From Caprimulgus europaeus (Eukaryota > Chordata > Aves > Caprimulgiformes > Caprimulgidae): a stretch of 64,000 bases of DNA. Position 1 is the first letter of the stretch. The number at the start of each line of letters is the position of its first letter. The translations under genes and the position numbers were made by a program. Positions 12,762-24,345 of the stretch are shown here, piece after piece. The stretch covers positions 31,682,795-31,746,794 of the forward strand of contig OU015524.1 in assembly GCA_907165065.1 (NCBI GenBank), read 5' to 3'. A model generated the notes under the pieces. That model worked only from the letters and a program-made list of their open reading frames with translations. It did not search any database and was not told the DNA's origin.

Positions 12762-14370
12762 GGCCATATCTTTAAAAACTTTCTCTTGTTGCTATCTGTG
12801 TTGCCCAGAAGGAAAGGAACCAGGCTGCATAAAATTTGAGAGAGTGCATTCTGTGATCAATGTGTTTTGTAGGAATTCAGATAACACAAAGCTAAAAGTT
12901 GGGAAAGGGTTCTGAGAAGAGCTGAGGGGATGATTAGAGAAAACAGCCCCTCTGGGACCTTAAGCTGTTTCGTTTTTCAAGAGAGTAGGTTAAAATCTGT
13001 CTCGAGCAGTCTGATAATGGCATTAATTTAATTTTCAGGCTCTGCAGTTCAGATGTCCACACAGGTGTCTGTCTCTGAGCTGGGCTGAACCACACTGAAG
13101 GAGGACCTGTTTCTTATCCTGTCCATAAAGGTGGCTCAAGCAAATGCATACCTGTGGCGTGGTCCACCTTCAGTCGGGTGTTCAGTCCACAAGATGAGAC
13201 AAAGAGTGAGAATTAAAGCTGGTCTGGTTTATTACAATGGCAGTAATTAAAAATCAGAATGGTATAAGGTGCATGGTGAATTCTGCTCCACTGTAGATTG
13301 GAAAATCTAGGCAGGATATTTATCTTTCAGTGGTGACTCTATTCAAAGAAGAGCGAGCCTGAAGAAGTTCTCTGGCTGTTATAATAAAAGGCCAGTTTAG
13401 ATTATTTTAACGGAGCTTTCAGGCCAAATGAATCCTCGTGCTGTCAGTTCCTGTGAAAAGACCCCAAAACCTCAAAGTGAAACTCAGTAACCACCCAAAT
13501 TCACATAGCTTCCTACCAAAACTATGTGGGCAAGCAAATAGCAAATCTTTGTAAAAAATGATGCAGCAGTGTGGAATGTCTGAATGTGTTTGCAGAGAAA
13601 AGTGGTTGGGACTGGGAAATTGGTTTCTTCAGTATTTTGGGAGCTGACATGAATCAGATTCTCATGCATGCTGGAAAACCTGTCCTGCCTCAGCAGCTTC
13701 AGGCTTGAAGGAATGGACTGTTTTTTATTGTCTCTCTCTGCTTTGCTCCTGCATGGCATCATGTATGCATGTGGGCTGAAACACAGAATTTGACACAAGG
13801 TAATGTGCAATAATAGTTAAAATAATCAGAACTGTAAGAAATCCTGCTCATGGGTCAGAACCCTGATGAGCAGCAAGAGCAAAGATCAAACCTGAGAAAA
13901 GAGCAAGGTCCAGACACTGGAAATCACCAAAAAAGGATGCGGCAGCAAGCATAAGCTTAAGCTTGTCTCCTCTTTCAAGCCGAGAATTTGCATCTTGTGT
14001 CGCATCAGCCCTCAAAGAGAATCTCTTCTCCTCTTGCTGGTACTCAGTTAGTACTCAGCAAGCCCTTCTTGCCAGGTTTTTCTTTGCATTTTGGGAGGAC
14101 TTAATATAAACATACACAAATAATCTCATTATCCTCTGCTAGGGCTCTCATTATAGCTCCACTTTGTGCAGCCTACAGAAAGGTTAGGCTGCCAGATTTG
14201 CAGAGGTCTGCCACCTCTCATACTGACCAGCATTACTTCATTATTTCCTTGTGCTCACTTGAGCTTGACCTGTTGTTTGCTGCCTTGGATAGCTTGGAAA
14301 AATGTCCACTGTCCACATAAGAAGGTTTCAGAATAGTGTATTGAATTATTTATTACATACTGCATGTGTA

Positions 14371-14420
14371 CATATATCTGAATATATATATAAATATTAA
14401 TATGCATATACATATAGAGT
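14371..14420. repeat. TA-rich low-complexity patch
   Basis: An imperfect run of TATA, ATAT and CATATA units about 50 bp long. It is a degenerate AT microsatellite rather than a promoter. Confidence 0.6.
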
Positions 14421-17200
14421 CTCTTTTGCTTACGCAGTTGTGTAAATGGCCTTATCCTGAAGATAAAAAACCAAAACCCGAACAACCTGCTGCAAAACTG
14501 CTGCCTTATAAATCACGGACAAGCTTTCAGTTACCCCAAGTCCCTTTGTGTATGTGCTATCACAGTGTATCATTTCGACCTTCTCTGCCCAGACTGAATC
14601 TTTTCTCTTGAACCCTCCCCTCCTTTCCAGGGCTAAATATGTTTCCAAATCAGGGTATTTGCACACCGCTTTCCTCACAGAACCTTTCTATCTGCCAAAC
14701 ATTATATCAAATATTTTAACTTCTTTGGTTTTTATCAGCCTGTCTAACACCATCTGCTGTAGACAATTAACTTGTCTACTTTTAAAGTGCTGTTTATGAG
14801 CCTCTTTCTCTGTTAATTTCATGTTCGTGGGTCACAATAATGCAGGCAATATTGGATTGCAGCTATGCTGTTGAAGATCTTTGGAGATCCATCTTTCCTG
14901 ACCTGGAGAGTGCTCTTGGCAGAAAAACATTTGTGGATCAGGTGAGATGCAGGGAATGGAGAACCTCTGTCAGAAGGCACGGACTCTAGCTTTACTATCT
15001 CAGTACTAAGCCTATGCTTGAGGCTCTACTTAATGAAGAAGCTCCAGTGGCTTCTAGTGAAAGTCCTAGGCCAGTGCTGGCACTAATGCTGTCTTTCTTC
15101 TTGCTTGCCACCAGTGCTCCATAGCAGGGACACAAGGTTCCAGTTTCAGAAGCAAATGGAAACATTTTCTGCATTTGTCTGTTCTCATTACAGCCTTAAA
15201 GTTGTCAGATGAAGAGATTAAGGCTGTATCGTTTTTGCTTTTTGTTGCAGTCTTTGCCAAGAAAATGAATTGTCACAAAATCTCAAGACCTGATCTCTTC
15301 TCATTAGGTGCTTTTCTCAGCCTGAGACTTAGGGGAGTTGTAACGAGAACAGACATTGATGCAGAATGAGCATGTTTCCACTGGTGGCTACCCCAGTCGC
15401 AATCTGAGTATTTCCAATTCTTTGACCCTGCTGGATCTTAGAGAAGTATTTGTACCAAGCGGGAAAGTGAAATATCCATTCTGGCTTCAGCAGCCTCCAA
15501 ATATTCCTTAGGGCAAGATATAAATGAAGGATATAAAGGCCATCAAGCAAAAAGACAATACCATGAATGAGTGTTCTCCTAATTTACATACAGACAATGT
15601 CTGCCTGAGTGTGTGTGGACAGAGAAAATGCATCGTTAAACAATTCCTTCAAAAATGCAGTGGCCAGATAACATGAGGCTTTAGTCATCACTAATTGAAG
15701 ATGGGAGTGGTGTCTTCAGTGTCAACAGCTCCTAGTGCCAAAAGTAATTCTTAAAATTCTGAAGTCCAGTTCTATTTGGAAAAAACAGGTATTTCTCCAA
15801 CAAGAGTTATATGTGGGAGATACTGTCCAGTGCCTAGAAACCTCCCACTGGAGATCTCAGGACTTGCTGTACCACCTTTCATGCATAAGAAGTTGTGCCC
15901 ACTTTTGCAGGACTATAAATTAATTACTTATAACATTGTCTGAGACTAAAAATGGCTCAAACAGTGAGCTAGGACTGCCCTTGAAATCTGTAAAAAAGAG
16001 AGAAGTTGCCATGTGTTTCTGAGATGTGTTTAGCGTTCAGCTGCTTTCATAGTAGCCCAGGGATCCTTGCAGATGGAGCGATAATGCATCTTCAGTCATT
16101 CATTTTCAGTAATCTAATTGCAACAATAACTTGATCTTTGGTCATAAATAAGCCTTTTTAACTCTAAGTTTCTAAAGCCTTAATCTGAATGCATGCTGTA
16201 GCTTCACAGACTTCAATAATGACAGCTAGTACTACATGAGTGCACTTGCTCCTTTGAGATGGTAACACATGGATGCCTGCATTAAAGTGTTCACTCAAAA
16301 CTGCATCCCATGGATCAACAGAAAGCTATATGACTTCTTCATCTTTTCATAAAGTGATCAAAGCAAGTTACGATATTTTAAAAAGTTAGTACAACCTTTG
16401 GTATGCACTGCCAATAATCCTGCGTCTTGGTGTTTTAACTGCCTCCCGATTTGGGTGTTTAAACTCCAATTGATTATGTCATTAGGACTTTTAAGCTGGT
16501 ATCAACTGTTCACCTATTGTTAAAGCTTCTGTAAGGCCTATAGTGTTTAATGCCTTAGCAAAGCCTTTATTTGAGCAATATAGGAACTAATCAATGCTCC
16601 AGAAAGACCAGCAACATGTTAGTAGATAAGAAGGGACCTATATTAGTTTTCAACTTGCTAATGCTCTTTTGAGTTAGTGTTAAGGCTTTGAAAGTAAAAG
16701 GTTAAAAACTGTCAGTTTCTTGCTGGATCTTCACGTCCAACAGGCTGAAATTTAGGGCATTTCATCCATCAGGGGTTTTTTTAGTTTGCTAATATTGATC
16801 ATCTGACCATGGATACATTTTAAGTGAAAGTGGAGATAAGATTTAAGGTTTACTTAAGGGCAGAGAACAATGGAAAGTTGAAAATCCTCTTAATCTTTCC
16901 AAAGCCTTTGCATCCTTTATTCTTGGTTCATGTTCTAAAGAACCTGCAACATGAAACTGGACTCCTCATTTTGTACTTTTCAGAGCTCCAGCCCTTAGCC
17001 TAGAATATTGCACCAGAATTTCAAAGTATCACTCAGGCCTTTCAGATAGGAGTGTCCACCCTAGTCCAGTAGAAGCAAGAAGATCCATGAACGAGCAAGA
17101 TTAATTGCCCTTTAAAGTGCTCTAAGGGGCATGAGTGACCCGGAGTGGGGAACGGCGATTGGCTGGAGGCGGTTGGTGCAGGCATGACGAGTGGCTGGGC

Positions 17201-17260
17201 TCCTGCCTGACCGTCAGGGCTCCTGCCTGACCATCAGGGCTCCTGACTGGCCATCAGGCG
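17201..17260 (+). repeat. Three 20-bp tandem units in the CR1 5' region
   Basis: The units start at 17201, 17221 and 17241. Each follows the pattern tcctgcctgaccatcagggc, with few differences in each copy (for example accgtca in the first and gactggcca in the third). Tandem monomers in a LINE 5' region can act as internal promoter units in other LINE families; that role here is inference. Confidence 0.85.
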
Positions 17261-17427
17261 ACAACAAATGCTGCCAGTGTGCCTGCATACAGTCAGTGAA
17301 GTGACTGTGGGAGGTTTCCCGGGAGCACTGTGTACTGAGCACCCAAACGGGGCTTGTCAAGGGCAGTCTGCTAGCAGTTCACCTAGGCATGCTGAGGAGA
17401 AGGCAGGACCAACTTGTTTGACAGACA

Positions 17428-18555
17428 ATGGTCTCCACCAGACAGATGATGACCATGCTTCTGACTCCATACAAAATAGATGTGGTAACCCAGACAGAGC
17501 TCACAGGGAAGGATGTGGTTGTGCAGGTCCCAGGCTGCAGGGAATGCCACAGCCTCTCACTGCTAACAGGGGGCATCTATGAGTATGGTTGTGTGCAGTG
17601 TGAGCAGGTAGTTAATCTGCTCAGATGACTGGCACAGCTGAAAGATGAGGCTGAAAGGCTGCAAGATGAAGTAGAAAGGCTTAGGAGTATTAGGGAGGCT
17701 GAAATGGAAATAGACTGGTGGAACAAGGCTCTGCCCTCCCTCCAATGGAAATGGGAGCACCTGCCAGATAGCACCTGGGATCAAGGGACATCTGTATCCT
17801 ACCCCTGTCAGGTGGAAGACAGAGGCCTGAATGAAAGTGGTGAGTGGAGGCAAGTTCATGTCCATGGCAGAAGGCAAGCACCCTCCTTGCCCTCCTCGCC
17901 TTCCCAGGTGCCTCTGAGAAATAGATATGAGGTTCTGCTGGAAAACAGCCAGTCTAATGGGGATGTGGGCGATAGGCAACCTATACCAGAGGTCTTGTCA
18001 TAGTCAGATAGGCCTTCCAGCCACATAACAACCTCTTCCACAAGGAAGAAGAGTTGTAGTTGTTGGAGACTCGCTCCTTAAAGGTACCAAGGGCCCGATA
18101 TGTTGGGTTGACCCTCATAATAGGGAAGTCTGTAGTTTTCCTGAAGCCCGAATCAGGGATATCACTAGGAAACTCCCCAACTTGGTGCAATTGTCGGACT
18201 ATTACCCACTACTGGTCTTCCAGATAGGTGGGGAGGAAACTGCATCCTGTAGTCTGAATGGAATGAAGAGAGACTTCAAGGCCTTGGGGTGGCTGATGAA
18301 AGAGCCTGGGGTGCAAGTTATTTTCTCTTCCCTCCTTCCAGGTGCAGATGATGACATGGGATGGAATAGAAGGATCCAGTCCGCAAACACTTGGCTCTGA
18401 GACTGGTGCTACAGGCAGGGCTTTGGGTTCTGTGATCACAGCTGGTTTTATAAGACACCAGACTGATGGTAATACATGGAAAAGGCGTAACTTGTAGGGG
18501 GAAAAGAGCACTAGGACAAGAATTAGCAGGGCTCATTCATAGAGCTTTAAACTAG
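17428..18555 (+). pseudogene. CR1 ORF1 remnant (Cys-rich motif, coiled coil, SGNH/GDSL esterase)
   Basis: CR1 ORF1 encodes a nucleic-acid-binding protein with an esterase domain. The first frame (17428 on) reads through VPGCRECHSLSL and CVQCEQVVNLL, a CxxC...CxxC pair as in the family, then a stop at 17626, then a charged helix (LKDEAERLQDEVERLRSI) that would form a coiled coil, and PLRNRYEVLLEN near 17907-17945. The frame then shifts. From about 18056 another frame gives VVVGDSLLKGT, the SGNH nucleophile block, then ARIRDITRKLP, SDYYPLLVFQIGGEE and VQVIFSSLLP. A third frame ends in LAGLIHRALN and a stop at 18553. There is thus at least one stop and two frame changes. Assignment is from memory of CR1 ORF1 and is firm for the esterase blocks. 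Confidence 0.85.
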
Positions 18556-18593
18556 ATTCAAAGGGGGATGGGGTTGTAGCTGGTTTTGCACCA

Positions 18594-20290
18594 GTGGGGC
18601 AGTGTTCTAGTACTACTGAAGGACAGAAGGCTTCCCACCCCGCCAGGGTGGAATCAGCATGCCCAGCTCTCTCCCTGCAATGCCTGTACAGCAATGCATG
18701 CAGCGTGGGGAACAAACAGGAGGAGTTAGAAACCTGTGTGCGGTCATGGGGTTATGATCTGGTGGCAATTACAGAGACATGATGGGACAGCTCACATGAC
18801 TGGAATGTGGTCATGGGTGGCTATGTCCTTCTCAGGAAAGACAGGCCAGAGAGGCAAGGTGGTGGAGTTGCTCTTTATGTGAGAGAGCAACTGCAGTGTA
18901 TTGAGATCTGTCCAGGGGCGGATGAGGAGTGAGTTGAGAGTCTGTGGGTGAAAATTAAGGGGCAGGCTGGTACGGGTGATACTGTTGTGGGCGTCTATTA
19001 CAGGCCACCCAATCAGGATGAGGAAGTTGATGTGGCCTTCTACAGACAGCTGGCAGCAGCCTCCCAGTTACAGACCCTGGTTCTCATGGGGAATTTTGAC
19101 TACCCAGATATTTGCTGGAATGTCAACACAGCCAGCCATTCACAGTCCTGGAGGGGCATCTAGTGCATTGATGACAACTTCTTGATGCAAATGGTGGATG
19201 AGTCAACTAGGAGAGGAGAGCTGCTGGATTTTATACTCACTAATAAGGAGGGTCTGGTTGAAGCAGTGAAGATTGAGAGCAGCCTTGACAGCAGTGACCG
19301 TGAGATGGTGGAGTTCAGGATCTTGTGTGGTAGGAACAGAATACCAAGCAGGATCACACCCCTGGACTTCAGCAGAGCCAGCTTTGGCTTTTTCAAGCAA
19401 TTGCTATGGGAAATCCCATGGGACAGGGTGCTAGATGGTAAAGGGACCCAAGATAGTTGGTTAACATTCAAGGACCACTTCTTCCAAGCTCAAGATCAGA
19501 GCATCTCAACAGGTAGGAAATCAAGAAAGGGAGCCAGGAGACCCACATGGTTAACCAGGGAACTGCTGGGCAAACTCAAGTGGAAGAAGAGAGTCTACAG
19601 ATCATGGAAGGAGAGGTTGGTCACTTGGGTGGAATATAAGACTGTTGTCAGAGGATGTAGGGAGGAAACTAGGAAAGCTAAGGCCTCCTTGGAATTAAAC
19701 CTTGCAAGAGAGGTCAAGGACAACAAAAAGGGCTTCTTCAAATACGTTGCAGACAAAGCAAACACTAGAGGCAATGTAAGCCCACTGCAGAATGAGGTGG
19801 GTGCCCTGGTGACAGAGGACACAGAGAAGGTGGAGCTACTGAATGCTCTCTTTGTCTCTGTCTACACTGGTGGAGACTGTCCTCAGGAGCCCCAGACCCC
19901 TGAGGCCCTAGGGGAAGTCAGGATAAAGGAGGAGTTTGCCTTGGTTGATGAGGACTGGGTTAGGGATCACTTAAGCAATCTGGACATTCATAAATCCATG
20001 GGTCCTGATGGAGTGCACCCATGGATGCTGAGGGAGCTGGCAGAAGTCATTGCTAGGCCACTCTCCATCATCTTTGGTAAGTCATGGTGAACAGGAGAGG
20101 TGTCTGATGACTGGAGGAAGCAAATGTCACTTCAGTCTTCAAAAAGGTCAAGAAGGAGGACCCAGGTAACTACAGACCAGTCAGCCTCCCCTCTATCCCT
20201 GGAAAGGTGACGAAAAAACTTATCCTCAGAACTATCTCTAGGCATATCAAGGATAAGAGGGTCATTAGGTGCAGTCAACATGACATACAT
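18594..20290 (+). pseudogene. CR1 ORF2 remnant (AP endonuclease plus N-terminal reverse transcriptase)
   Basis: ORF2 of CR1 nicks the target and copies the RNA. One frame runs from about 18594 to 20090. The endonuclease starts at LQCLYSNACSVGNKQEELE, then YDLVAITET, GGGVALYVRE, VVGVYYRPPNQDEE and LVLMGNFDYPDICWN, and ends near SSDREMVEFRI. The 302-codon open stretch 19182-20090 covers the linker (RRPTWLTRELL, LNLAREVKDNKKGFFKYV) and HKSMGPDGVHPWMLREL at the start of the reverse transcriptase. In-frame stops are TGA 18779, TGA 18930, TAG 19161 and TGA 20088. After DWRK at about 20120 a one-base loss shifts the frame to FKKVKKEDPGNYRPVSL. The catalytic Asp-Asn motif reads GNFD instead of the usual GDFN, and the usual SDHE reads SDRE, losing a catalytic His. 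The YxDD motif is not present because the element ends first. Confidence 0.93.
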
Positions 20291-23200
20291 GATTGCTGAC
20301 ATCAGCCCTCCTTCTAGCTCATCATACCATGAGATCTCAAATTAGCCATCATTTTATCTTCTTTTTCAAAACCTTTCTTCAGAGTCCAAACGACAGTGTA
20401 TGTTAAAGAAGTGAAATAGCTATCAGCTGCACCAAAATAAGTTTGCTTTTTTTTTTTCTTTTCCTAGTTTGCACACACTCCCACGTCCCCATTTTTAGCC
20501 TGGCTGAGATTCTGTAATCTATTAGTTTTGCAGGAGTATATTGTACTTTTGCTGACTTCCAGCTTCAAATGCCAGGGAGCAGTCTAGGGACTTCATATCC
20601 TACCCTATGGAGAGAAAGGTCCCACAGAGCGAAGGACAACAGGTCCTTCCTATCATTTGAAACCAGGTCTGATGGTCCCAGGAGGGTGGGTTTTTTTTCT
20701 GGTAGTGCAGCTTTGGCATAGGACGGACTGCAGTCATGTATGAACACAAAGGAAAGGAGAAACGTTTCAAAGAGAAAGTCAGGAGTACTTCAGAGCCTCA
20801 GACTTCTTTTCATTTGCTTTGATTAACATCTTCATTGCACTGAAGCAATCAGTATGCCAGTTTAGGGGGAAAAGAAGGACAATTTTCCCTTCAAGAAGAC
20901 TTAGGAATGAACGATGATGAGTTCAGACTGATTGATCCAACAGAAGAAACTTCCATCTTCCTCTAAATGTCATCTTGCTTCATTGAGAACAAAGTTATGT
21001 GCATGCACTTAATTAATAAAGTTAATAGAATTTAGTGCCATTCTTAATGTTAGAAACAACTTATTTATAGAGGTGACATTCTATTCCTCATGTTCCTCGT
21101 AATACAGGGACACAACTGATATACCTGATTTGATAATGTTAATGATTAACAGCAAGTACAGTCAAACAGTAATGTGATGATAAACGTTTATATGGAATGT
21201 TACAGATATAAACTGCCATGAAAATGTAGAGAACCAATAGCTGGAGCCTAAATTACACACACACACAAATACAAAAATGAAATAGAAGAAAGAGTTGAGA
21301 ATTATATTGCTTTTCCAGATCGGATTAATGTTATTGCTTGTTAGTACTTATAAAATGTAAGTGATGAAGTTGACAATATAAATCTCCTATCCGATAATTC
21401 CATGTGTTTTTCCTGAATTTAAAAAAATCCACAGAGCACCGGCAGCTCATGTAGAGCCAATTCTAAGGACTGTACACTTTACAGCCTTCCTGTGATTAGA
21501 CTGGCATATGGCCATAGAGCTAATCCTCCTGAAGAGCCCTACTCCAGCCTCAGCCAGGTTTTTTGGCCAACTCCCATTGGAAAATTGAAGTCCTCCAACA
21601 AAACAAGAAGGGTAACAGATCCAAGCTGTGGATTGACTCAGCTGGGACTAGAAATGCATCAGAGAGACAGAGAGTCTTTCACTAAGTGAAAGTTGCTTAA
21701 ATTTCATCACTTCTGTTAAAAATTACCTTGACAGACTGATCTTGAGACAGATCTCCCAGGAAACCATGGCCAAAAAATATTGAGAGATTTAAGAATTATA
21801 AAGCAGCATCATAGATGAATGAATGAATGAATGAATGAATGAATGAATGAATGAATGAATGAATGAACAGCTCCTGGCCAGTGACAGAACACCCAAAACC
21901 TTTGGGAGAAGCACCCATCTCCCAGAGGAACATCAGTTCCTGCTGAGCAGAGACCATGGAGTGCTCCATCATCTAGCATCAAATCCAAGGAGCTTCTCTT
22001 CAAGGTCTCTACTCCTCTCTCTGCTCTGCAAGATAAGACCTACTTAAAGCCAGCTCCAGAGAGGAGGATGGGGAGTTGATGTCAGCCATGCAAATCAGGC
22101 TGATTTATATTCTGATGCAATCAGCCACAATCATGAAATCCACTTAGCTGGGTGAGGACTCCAGCTACTTTGTTCAATTATGCAATTATCATATTCCATT
22201 TAATCCCCAAATCAATTCCTGTATTTAGAATTATTTAAGATGCTTCAGCAATTATACCCAATTAGGTTCTATCAGTAAAGTAAATAAATGATGTGATGTG
22301 CCAATCAGAGGGCTGCAATGGCAGCTAAAGGAAAAGGACCTCCTAAGTCTTTCTGTGCACCTACAGAAAGGTGAAGCTCATTCTTTGCTTGTGCTGTAAC
22401 TACAGGTAGGTTACCTGTGCCCATGCCAAAGGTAAACATGGTGAATCATCCCTGCTGACATCAGCCCTGTGCTTCAGGTGAAGATGTAAATGATTGTTAG
22501 GGTGTTCCAAAGCCATTTACTTTTGGGTGGCAAGATGAAAACCACACAAGGCCAGATCTGTTGTTAACCATTGAGTCATTTCAGTGCTGTGCCATCTCAA
22601 ACAACTGCAAAGGTAATGACTGCCCTTTTTGTTGGATCACTTGGCCGTTTAATTTCCCTGCTTAATGTCTATAAAAGGCTCTGAAGAGATAAAACAGAGG
22701 AGGTAAGTCTCTGATTTTCCCATGATCAGGAACCTCCATCCTGTCTGGGGAGGGGGGGTTTCAGACTGGGTTCAGAAGAATGAGGGCAAAAAAACCTAGA
22801 CTGTCTTAGTGTGAAGACACCTTCAGTGGCAGTGGAGGGAGTGTTCCCAGTCCCAGCAGGAACACTGTGCAGGAGGCAAATGACAGCGTCCTCTCCAGCC
22901 CTGTGCAATCTTCTTATTCCACAGCCAGACTGAGCTGACTCACGGCCTCCTGATTCACTCCTGACTCCACTGAGCCTGCAGTTCTGTATAGCCTGTCACC
23001 ATTGTGAACAAGCTTTGCTGTAGGAAAAACCACTGATTTTGAAAATATCAGCTCTGCTTTTTGGCCATTTTATTTAATTCTTGTAGCCGTTACATTACAT
23101 CAGCTTGGTTATCTGTCTTTCAGGCACACAAAATTATTTTTTTAATGCCATCCCACACTGCCTCACAGAGCAAAAGGTTTTAAAACAGGGACCTGTGATG

Positions 23201-24063
23201 CCAAAGCACAGCTTTCTACAGCTTGAGCTGAAGAGTAATTCCTTCAACTGGTAGCACAAGCAGACTACTATCTCCCATGCAATTTAAAAGAAACATGACA
23301 TGGCATATAAAGCTATGACATTTCCATTAAAAAGAAGCTTTATTTAAAAACGAAGGCTATTTTATAATCTCTCCCCACCATTGCACTGAAAAATGGTAGA
23401 CCTAAATGACTGGGCAGCATCTTTTTCAGCTGCTGAGCAGAAACACCATGCAAACATGCTCACCTACAGAGCTGCTGTGAGGGGTTTACTGGAGAACACC
23501 ATGTAATTACTAGCCACAGCAATTGCAGTAATGTGTTAGATTTGTCAGAGGCATTACAGCTGGTGGGTTTAAAAGTCACTATGAGGTAGCCTTGGCTCCC
23601 AGACAAAGATCATAAAATGTTGGCCTTGTACTGGGGGCCTGGGGTGTTAACCCCACAGCACCCACATGCATGGTCTGGTGGCTGGTGCCCTGAGTCTCTC
23701 TCAGCACTGCTTGGGCAGGGATGGGTGTTGGGAGAAGAAGCTTTCTAATTAGTCCCATGTACACAAAAATACACTTGTTCCTTTTCGGTGCCTGTATTTT
23801 CCCTGGAAAAAAAGAAAAAAAGAAGCCTAAAACTCTTTTCATTTAGGCTGGTATAGGTCAGGAATGACTCACTGGGCTCAGTGGGATAAGTGATATCAGC
23901 AATCAACCTCTTTGTACACTGCCCAGAGCATGTAATTAAATAGCTAACGGTTAGCAGGCAATTGCATTTAATCTGTGTTCCCATAATTTGAAGTGTTATT
24001 GTGGGGAAGATTGTCTTTTGCTCTCAGACTTTCAATTTGTCTTCCTATTGGGCATTGAGAAAC
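20291..24063. other. Single-copy non-coding sequence with a tetranucleotide microsatellite
   Basis: No gene is supported. 20965-21420 and 22150-22300 are AT-rich with many TAAT/ATTA and AATTA cores (for example the aattatgcaattatc stretch near 22178), a composition typical of conserved developmental enhancers, but unproven. A short CA run sits near 21255. The only clear repeat is the (ATGA)n at 21815. Confidence 0.5.
21815..21867. repeat. (ATGA)n microsatellite, about 13 units
   Basis: Uninterrupted atga units cover about 53 bp. The array lies in single-copy DNA, and a perfect array of this length is likely to vary in length between individuals. Confidence 0.97.
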
Positions 24064-24345
24064 ATAGAATCGGAATCACAGAATTGTTTTGGTTGGAAAA
24101 GACCATTAGGATCATAAAGTTCAACTCTAAACCTGACACTGCCAAGTCCACCTCTAAACCATGACCCTAAGCATCACATCTATCCATCTTTTAAATATTC
24201 CACCACTTCCCAGGGCAGCCTGTTCCAGTGCCTGATAATACTTTCAGTGAAGAATTTTTTCCTCATATCCAATCTAAACCTGCCCTGGCACAACTTGAGG
24301 CCATCTCCTCTTGTTACTTGTCCTGAAGAGAATGTTCTACTTGCA
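24064..24345 (-). mobile_element. CR1 LINE 3' fragment, minus strand
   Basis: On the plus strand it opens with catagaat-cggaat-cacagaat, the reverse complement of the CR1 3' attctatg units, and continues with ttggttggaaaagacc, the classic tail. On the minus strand the end of ORF2 is readable as [19 protein letters not shown] (codons between about 24276 and 24190), the terminal CR1 reverse-transcriptase segment. The copy is 5'-truncated at about 24345. Wording such as gggcagcctgttccagtgcctgataa points to a different CR1 subfamily from the fragments at 29287 and 61459. Confidence 0.92.

Larger units (their letters stand above)
10790..17125. other. Single-copy non-coding sequence between the solo LTR and the CR1 element
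   Basis: No gene is supported. Simple sequence includes T16 at 12746-12761 and a TA-rich patch at about 14371-14420 (tatatatata-type, not a clean repeat). The AT-rich block 11090-11450, containing ctgcattttaatgcag, and the block 16370-16620 have the look of conserved non-coding DNA, but this needs alignment. A 42-codon frame with a favourable start context (11536-11664, plus, Ser/Thr-rich) matches nothing known. A possible very old CR1 tail at about 11880-11915 is too degraded to call. Confidence 0.5.
17126..20290 (+). mobile_element. CR1 LINE, 5' region to mid reverse transcriptase, 3' part missing
   Basis: This is a non-LTR retrotransposon of the avian CR1 family, seen as a GC-richer island. 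In order it has a 5' region with three 20-bp tandem units (17201-17260), an ORF1 remnant with Cys motif and SGNH esterase (about 17428-18555), and an ORF2 remnant with endonuclease and the first part of the reverse transcriptase (about 18594-20290). Similarity stops just after the reading KRVIRCSQH, corresponding to KVIRSSQHGF in CR1 ORF2; the remaining reverse transcriptase, the C-terminal region and the 3' UTR with attctatg units are absent. CR1 copies are usually 5'-truncated, so a copy with the 5' end and no 3' end implies a later deletion, rearrangement or assembly join. Both frames carry stops and shifts, so the copy is dead. The exact outer boundaries are uncertain by about 20-40 bp. 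Confidence 0.92.

Noticed and set aside
20296-20310. gctgacatcagccct shared with about 22455
   Set aside because: A 15-base match with unrelated flanks; not a repeat I can define.
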